Shown: positions 60,601-64,000 of the stretch, in pieces
Layout of the letters: every line of letters starts with the position of its first letter
How positions within the stretch are numbered: the first letter of the stretch is position 1
Assembly: GCA_946894095.1 (NCBI GenBank)
Contig: OX335656.1
Coordinates: forward strand, 5,161,001 to 5,225,000
Reading direction: 5' to 3'
DNA: 64,000 nt
Origin: Incurvaria masculella
Taxonomy: Eukaryota > Arthropoda > Insecta > Lepidoptera > Incurvariidae
The notes under the pieces: model-generated
The model's database searches: none
Seen by the model: the letters and a program-made list of their open reading frames with translations, nothing else
What the model was told of the DNA's origin: nothing
Made by a program: the position numbers and the translations under genes

Positions 60601-63426
60601 TTGGGCAAAGACGTTTTCATTCCATTCTTTACTTTTCGTTATAGGAAGTAATCAGGCGGAACGACTAAGAGCAACGCTCCAGCTGAACGGGAAAACGAAA
60701 AAAGTGCAGAGATTAACGTCACATTGACATTAGATGAACTACAATCCTTCTAATCTAATCAGGCAAATGCTTGGTTAAAGCAATTTTTATCTAAATTAAT
60801 TAAAAACGTACTTAATTGTGCATCCATACGAAATTCAATTCGAAATAACTTATATGTAGGCGATTTGTAGAAAATGGCATTTTGTTCGCCGCTATTCTGT
60901 AAAACGCTATTTCTTGCTCCTTGCACTGAATATCATGGAGCAGTCTGCGCGAACACAGCCAGGGTCGGGAGGTTTAAAGTGACAGTTCTTGCGGACAAAA
61001 CGGTGGGTGTTGCCACTCTCTATCGAGTTAACACTCGATCTCGATAAATTAATCGAGCTCCCCATTTGTGATATCACAGTTGATAAAAATCCTCGACAAA
61101 ATTTCTTATCCCTCTAGCTCGACAAGTGTCCACTTTCATTTGTGCTCCCGCTGCTGGTACTATATCGTTATTGTTGACGTTTAATATCTTTAAAATCACC
61201 CCATAAATAAAATGTCACCGAAAAATGTTTAAGTTAGTAAATATTTAATTAAAGTAATGTTTTTTAGGGTTCCGTACCCAAAGGGTGAAAACGGAACCCT
61301 ATTACTAAGCCTCCGCTGTCCGTTCGTCCGTCTGTCACAGTATCTCATGAACCGTAATAGTTAGGCAGCTGAATTTTTCACAGAGTGTGTATTTATTTTG
61401 CCGTTATAATAACAAATAGGTAAAATAAAAAAATAATAAAAATTAAAGGGAAAAGACGGAACCCCGTACAAAAAATGTGTTTTTTTGGTGTTTATTTATT
61501 CTACAAGTCTCGAAATGAATTTGTTAATTTTTGGTCTGAATACACATTGCTTTGCTCAACTTTTCCAAAAAAGTGAGGTGGTACGTAATCCACAGTAGTC
61601 CATATCAGTCAGTTATAATGAATACTCCTTTGTACTCGGCTTCTTAAATATTGAACTGTATGTAACCCGTCCGCATGTGTCCAGGCAGTACAACCCTGAG
61701 ATCGAACAGTACATGAGGGCTCACAACATCAGCGCGGCGAGCGAGCTGCACTCACTGTTCATGGGCAAAGTGCTGCCTCAACTGGCCAACGGCACCAAGC
61801 CGATAGTGTGGCAGGTAGGTACAATGGGAGCGGACCGAATTATACACTTTCGGTGGAAACACTCTGTTGCCTTTAGCTTTCATTGTGTGAGGCGACTATA
61901 CATACAATATTAAGATTTTTTCATAGTTCGCCTACTATGAGACCCGCTTTTTCCAATTGTCAAAAACTACCAACCCAACTTAAGTATAAACAAATATAGT
62001 TGCAGACGTATTGGAGGGTTTGTGTGGTTGGGAACTGACTTGACGAACGCATTTTTATAGCACTTTCGCGCGCGATGGCGATGTTCCGACTGTGTGGCAT
62101 TCGACGCGCCGTCGGATTCCCATTCAATTATATGGCCACTTTGGCCATAAGGCGGAGATGCGATATCGCCCACATGTCACTTCTCCTTCCTTTCTTTTCG
62201 GTGGTTCGGAAGCATCGCCACGACTCCGTTTTTCTGAAAATAATAGAAAAAGGATTTTACTGGTTAATATCATTTAAAATTTTGCCCTGAATCAACGCAC
62301 AGTAACACATTTTAATTTTGTTACACTGGAAGTAAAAACTAATTCGTGATTCCTTGATTGTTGTGGAGCCCCAAGGGACAAGGGAATTCTCTATCTAGTG
62401 CAACGACATAAAACAACTGTCTTTAAAATTTAAAAAATAAAAAATTTAATAAGAAACCACTAACTCAAAATTGTAAACATGAATAATTTTTTTTAGGCCT
62501 CTTTAACTTTAGGAGGGTAGAGAGACCTTAACATTGTTTACAATAGTACTGTGGGACTGGCATCACCGCAACGCGGCTGAAGACCTGCAAAAAATTGTTA
62601 CTTGATACACGTCATTGGTATCAAACTTGACGAGGGCTTTATACACCTGACATAGGTTAAGTTGACGACGGCTTTTACACCAGAGTATACTTGTAATGCT
62701 ATAAATTATATTAATTTATATAATTGAATTAGTAACTTTATTAGTTGTAAGTAACTTAAACTTAGGGTTGCTGTTTCTATTGTTCTTTGTTCTTTGCCTT
62801 ACAACTGTTCTGCCAAGGAATTGTTTGGCAGTAGCATTTAGATCTAAGTATGTATTTCATAATTGTGGACGGAAAAATATGTTATGTAAACCCGTGAAGT
62901 TTCTTTGCGGGTTCTTCTTTACTGGGTTGATCGAATCCGCGGATCTTTGTGACGTAACTTGGTGTAGTTTGACTACCAAAAAGTTTAAATAAATGAAATG
63001 AAATGAAACTAAAAATATATATATAAATAAAACTCTACAAATACAACGCAATTCAAATAAGAATAGGACAGTTCTCGTGACTAACTTCACTCGAATTCGC
63101 GAGGGAAAGTACGCGGCAACACCGCGGGAAAGTACTGAAGTTTGTAAAGTGAAGTTAAGGTTTTTGCAGTTTGACATTCAAAATGGCGGCGATCCTATCC
63201 TATTCTTATTTAAATCGCATTGTACATCCCTAAATTTTGACCAAACTTGTGGACAACTGAACTTGGCCTATTTCTATAGTCAACCGTTTTGAACTCTTCA
63301 TTTGACAATGCTGTAATGATAAAGGTTAATATAAATCTTTAGGAAGTGGTCGATGATGGAGTGAAGCTGCCCAACGGATCGCTCGTGCAGATATGGAAGA
63401 CAAGCTCGGTTTGGGAAATTTTGCGG
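48607..63426 (+). CDS. Beta-N-acetylhexosaminidase, GH20, lysosomal HEXA/HEXB type; eight exons, 3' end beyond window
   Basis: Exons: 48607-48777, 50183-50441 (acceptor could be 50192 or 50195), 51571-51680, 52600-52808, 55176-55288, 59699-59903, 61685-61814 and 63343-63426. All are in frame with GT-AG sites and give 427 residues. Known role: removal of terminal beta-GlcNAc/GalNAc from glycans and chitooligosaccharides. A signal peptide ([14 protein letters not shown]) is followed by the GH20b domain with [18 protein letters not shown]. The catalytic barrel has Arg198 ([15 protein letters not shown]), [20 protein letters not shown] with His289, and the acid/base pair Asp349-Glu350 ([13 protein letters not shown]). 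Exon 2 is GC-rich. Insect paralogues (fdl, Hexo1, Hexo2, HEXC) cannot be separated by eye, so no symbol is given. A stop codon and the last part of the barrel are not in view. Confidence 0.93.
48905..49025 (+). repeat. Interspersed repeat shared with 5030-5290 and 8815-8950
   Basis: AATCAATGTTCAAACACGTC, GGAGTTCCTTCCATACTGTC and ACGTGGACGTTGATTTTGAT. It lies in hexosaminidase intron 1. Confidence 0.6.
49745..50154 (-). mobile_element. tRNA-derived SINE, full length, reverse, abutting exon 2
   Basis: Most complete copy. On the minus strand the head (50154 to about 50080) has GGCTCGTAGCC and GGTTCAATACC-like boxes. Then come GGTTCGGAATCCATGTAAAA, CTAGGTGGTAGGGTTTAAGC, ACCATCGCATTGGATG, GTCCTGGCATGGCACCTAAT and GTGTGGTATTAGCCATCCAT, ending in an A-run at 49759-49750. 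It ends about 28 bp before the hexosaminidase exon 2 acceptor. Confidence 0.88.
50500..50815. repeat. Foldback form of the 10780-11050 repeat, intron 2
   Basis: TTTTCAAGTATTCTTACTTT and CACTAATCAAATAATTAGAA at the left; inverted TTTGATTAGTGAAGATACGG and TAATGTATGAATACTTTCC further right; then TTGATTCCCGGCTAG. Two copies of the family are in opposite orientation. Confidence 0.55.
50895..51085 (+). mobile_element. Non-LTR retrotransposon 3'-coding remnant, intron 2
   Basis: TCTAGAACCTTTATCTATAT, AACTCCCTGCCGAAGTATTT, CAAACATGGTGTGAAGAAGC and GGCCAGCATGATTTTC correspond to the LINE tail segments at 6064 and 23084. Not coding. Confidence 0.6.
51682..52599. other. Hexosaminidase intron 3, nothing else seen
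   Basis: AT-rich, no repeats or RNA genes recognised. The acceptor of exon 4 is CTCCAG|GAG at 52599/52600. Confidence 0.5.
52600..52808 (+). CDS. Hexosaminidase exon 4 (functional copy of a tandem array)
   Basis: This copy has both an acceptor (CTCCAG) and a donor (CTGAG|GTTCGT) and an open frame [20 protein letters not shown] onward. It carries substrate-binding Arg198 and [12 protein letters not shown]. It is followed at a 216-bp period by three degenerate copies that lack its first approximately 25 bp. Confidence 0.9.
52840..53024 (+). pseudogene. Degenerate exon 4 copy 2
   Basis: Reads [20 protein letters not shown] and then ILTTLDAMA with an in-frame TAA before [18 protein letters not shown]. 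It keeps the GAG|GTTCGT donor. A GTCGCAG sequence could serve as acceptor, but the spacer to copy 1 is only about 30 bp, too short for an intron. Confidence 0.85.
53055..53240 (+). pseudogene. Exon 4 copy 3, open but without acceptor
   Basis: Open through [20 protein letters not shown] and [20 protein letters not shown], with a good donor. The upstream CGCAG has become CGCAA, so no acceptor is seen at its start. It shares HFFDD with copy 2 where exon 4 has HIVDD. Confidence 0.8.
53271..53457 (+). pseudogene. Degenerate exon 4 copy 4
   Basis: [20 protein letters not shown] and [18 protein letters not shown] are in frame. A one-base insertion then shifts the DDQSF part, and the donor GT is GC. 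Confidence 0.85.
53575..53632 (+). repeat. LINE-type 3' tail fragment
   Basis: GACGTAACTTAGTGTGGTTT and GACTACCAAAAAAGTT followed by A-rich sequence. The same block ends the copy at 62770-63010. Confidence 0.5.
53640..54654. other. Hexosaminidase intron 4, AT-rich, nothing recognised
   Basis: No ORF with conserved motifs. CTACATACAT-type short repeats occur near 54475-54500. Confidence 0.4.
54655..55065 (+). mobile_element. LINE 3' end with a nested insertion
   Basis: TTACTAGCTGAGGTACCCGG, CTCGGGTCAATGTCGTTTCG, GTTCCCCATACAAAA, TTTTCGCCACAAAAGGTAGC, TTTACCGGTTTAGGCGTG and AACAGACAAACAGAGTTACT are typical of a widespread lepidopteran retroelement tail. About 160 bp (54720-54880), ending in TTGATTTGATTTGA, interrupts it relative to the copy at 55722. 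Confidence 0.65.
55312..55665 (+). repeat. Minisatellite at the start of hexosaminidase intron 5
   Basis: About six units of 50-70 bp share CTGCGACCCTG.TCCGGTAG, GCGAGCAAGCTCCACGCA and CACCACA blocks. It begins about 24 bp after the exon 5 donor. The many open frames through it result from the repeat. Confidence 0.85.
55722..55950 (+). mobile_element. LINE 3' end (second copy)
   Basis: TACTAGCAGAGGTATGCGGC, CTCGGGTCAATGTCGTTTTG, TCACCCCCTTCGAGTG, TTTTCGCCACAAAACC, CAAGGTCCAGACTATC and TTGGTTCAGCGGTTTAGGCG. Same family as 54655-55065 without the nested insertion. Confidence 0.65.
56060..56210 (+). mobile_element. tRNA-derived SINE fragment, intron 5
   Basis: TATCTAGGTGGTAGGGTTAA, TTGTACCATCGTGATC, AATGAAAGATGGTCGAAGCG and CCACCCAGTTAAATGTA match the SINE body. 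Confidence 0.6.
56627..59550 (-). mobile_element. 5'-truncated non-LTR retrotransposon in intron 5
   Basis: Minus-strand LINE. The 3' tail is a (CAA)n run (GTT repeats on the plus strand at 56627-56643). The flanks TGTCATAGT at 56619 and again at 59551 form a probable 9-bp target-site duplication. The coding part starts inside ORF2 after the endonuclease domain, so it is a typical truncated insertion, antisense to the host gene. Confidence 0.8.
56712..59522 (-). pseudogene. LINE ORF2: reverse transcriptase plus RNase H, one internal stop
   Basis: A single frame runs from 59522 to 56712, broken only by a TGA at 58268-58266, between two blocks of 418 and 515 codons. RT motifs in order: [56 protein letters not shown] (first catalytic Asp), [14 protein letters not shown] and GYADDLVI (YADD). 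After the stop come the thumb ([14 protein letters not shown]) and an RNase H domain with [25 protein letters not shown] and [24 protein letters not shown]-type C..C....H....C ([18 protein letters not shown]) follows near the C-terminus. The RNase H domain points to an I/LOA/R1-like lineage over plain jockey; the clade is not settled. No endonuclease domain. The stop makes it inactive. Confidence 0.92.
60205..61155. mobile_element. ~0.95-kb element with short terminal inverted repeats, intron 6
   Basis: CAGCGGGAGCACAAATAA at the left and the complement TCATTTGTGCTCCCGCTG at the right, with related GGACACTTGTCG / CGACAAGTGTCC just inside. No ORF with conserved motifs. One end resembles the repeat in SPP intron 5 (33040-33290). 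Confidence 0.6.
61261..61485 (-). repeat. (GTCY)n MITE, reverse, intron 6
   Basis: TTTAGGGTTCCGTACCCAAA, AACGGAACCCTATTACTAAG, a short GTCCGTTCGTCCGTCTGTC tract and ATTTTTCACAGAGTGTGTAT. The CGAGTCGGACTCG hairpin end is missing. Confidence 0.8.
61816..63342. other. Hexosaminidase intron 7
   Basis: Mostly unassigned AT-rich sequence. It contains the LINE tail at 62770-63010 and no other recognised gene. Confidence 0.45.
62770..63010 (+). mobile_element. LINE-type 3' tail, intron 7
   Basis: Ends GACGTAACTTGGTGTAGTTT, GACTACCAAAAAGTTTAAAT and AAATGAAATGAAATGAAAC. Its last 21 bases match the tail of the tRNA-Leu-like retroposon near 39010. Confidence 0.5.
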
Positions 63427-64000
63427 GTAAGCAAAGTTTTCGTTATGTTATGTTATGGTTATGGTGGCATGTTGTACCTACTTATCTAGATGCACATTAA
63501 GAAAAAAATCATTATAGTATGTTAGTAGAGGAAGTGATAGAAGTTTGCTATGATTGAAACCCTGGAATAATTTCAATATTTGGCTCTTTTACATCGCACT
63601 CCAGCCAGTGTCAAATTGACACTGACACGGTCAATACATAAAAACGGCCCCACCAATAAGTGGAGTCTTTAATCTTACTTACAAAGTCGATACAAAATTG
63701 GCTTTTAAAAAAAAGAAGTTTGAAAGAAGAATGAAGAGGAAATGAAGAAGAAAACTTGAAACTGGCGAATTGTCCTCATATTTCCTCTGTTTATCCGTTC
63801 GTGGAAGCTGCATGTTAGTATGTATTTATTCTTTATCTTTTGTTTCTTATAATCTAATAATATATTGTTTTAAATAAGCTAGTGTCTACGGTATACGTAT
63901 ATAGTCCATGTTGTGTTCACCGTTTTTAGAGTATATGCTAGATTACTTGTTAGATTTATGTTTTCACCATGTATAGCATATCATTCTGTGTGTGAACCTA
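63427..64000. other. Hexosaminidase intron 8 (partial)
   Basis: Begins with a GTAAGC donor. No repeat, exon or RNA gene was recognised before the window ends. Confidence 0.45.

Overview
The window is nuclear DNA from a lepidopteran (moth or butterfly). It is AT-rich, its genes are split by long introns, and the encoded proteins are insect-like. Most of the remainder is repeats of kinds typical of Lepidoptera: MITE-like elements carrying (GTCY)n / (GACGGAC)n microsatellites, tRNA-derived SINEs, TTAA-bounded foldback elements, a mariner and non-LTR retrotransposon tails. Assignments come from reading protein motifs and splice signals by eye; no database search was run.

Layout. 1-15.3 kb: no convincing gene, only repeats and two GC-rich patches. 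15.35-18.70 kb (minus): a single-exon TRAPPC11 gene of 1115 codons. 21.09-25.48 kb (minus): proteasome subunit beta type-2 (PSMB2), four exons that join to exactly 207 codons. 26.15-28.08 kb: a foldback element and a mariner with an uninterrupted 341-aa DD34D transposase. 28.63-38.08 kb (plus): signal peptide peptidase (HM13/SPP), seven exons that join to exactly 365 codons, with YD, GLGD and PAL motifs, a KKxx tail and a long 3' UTR. 38.1-48.3 kb: no host gene. It is dominated by an approximately 8-kb structure (39.48-47.52 kb) bounded by approximately 0.57-kb inverted repeats, with a core of about seven approximately 640-bp tandem units, each containing a large imperfect palindrome. 48.61 kb to beyond the right edge (plus): a lysosomal-type GH20 beta-hexosaminidase gene. 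Eight exons are visible (427 residues) and the 3' part is off the window. Its exon 4 is followed by three degenerate tandem copies, and intron 5 holds a 5'-truncated LINE with a target-site duplication.

How the genes relate. The four host genes are housekeeping functions: ER-Golgi trafficking (TRAPPC11), protein turnover (PSMB2), ER intramembrane proteolysis (SPP) and glycan or chitooligosaccharide degradation (hexosaminidase). Nothing suggests an operon or cluster. PSMB2 and SPP are divergently transcribed and separated by about 3.1 kb of transposon-rich DNA.

The most unusual parts are the nested 8-kb inverted-repeat/satellite element, the approximately 140-bp spaced motif inside its terminal repeats, the tandemly amplified hexosaminidase exon, two TTAA elements that abut and share one TTAA, and a retroposed tRNA-Leu-like sequence of bacterial/organellar appearance.
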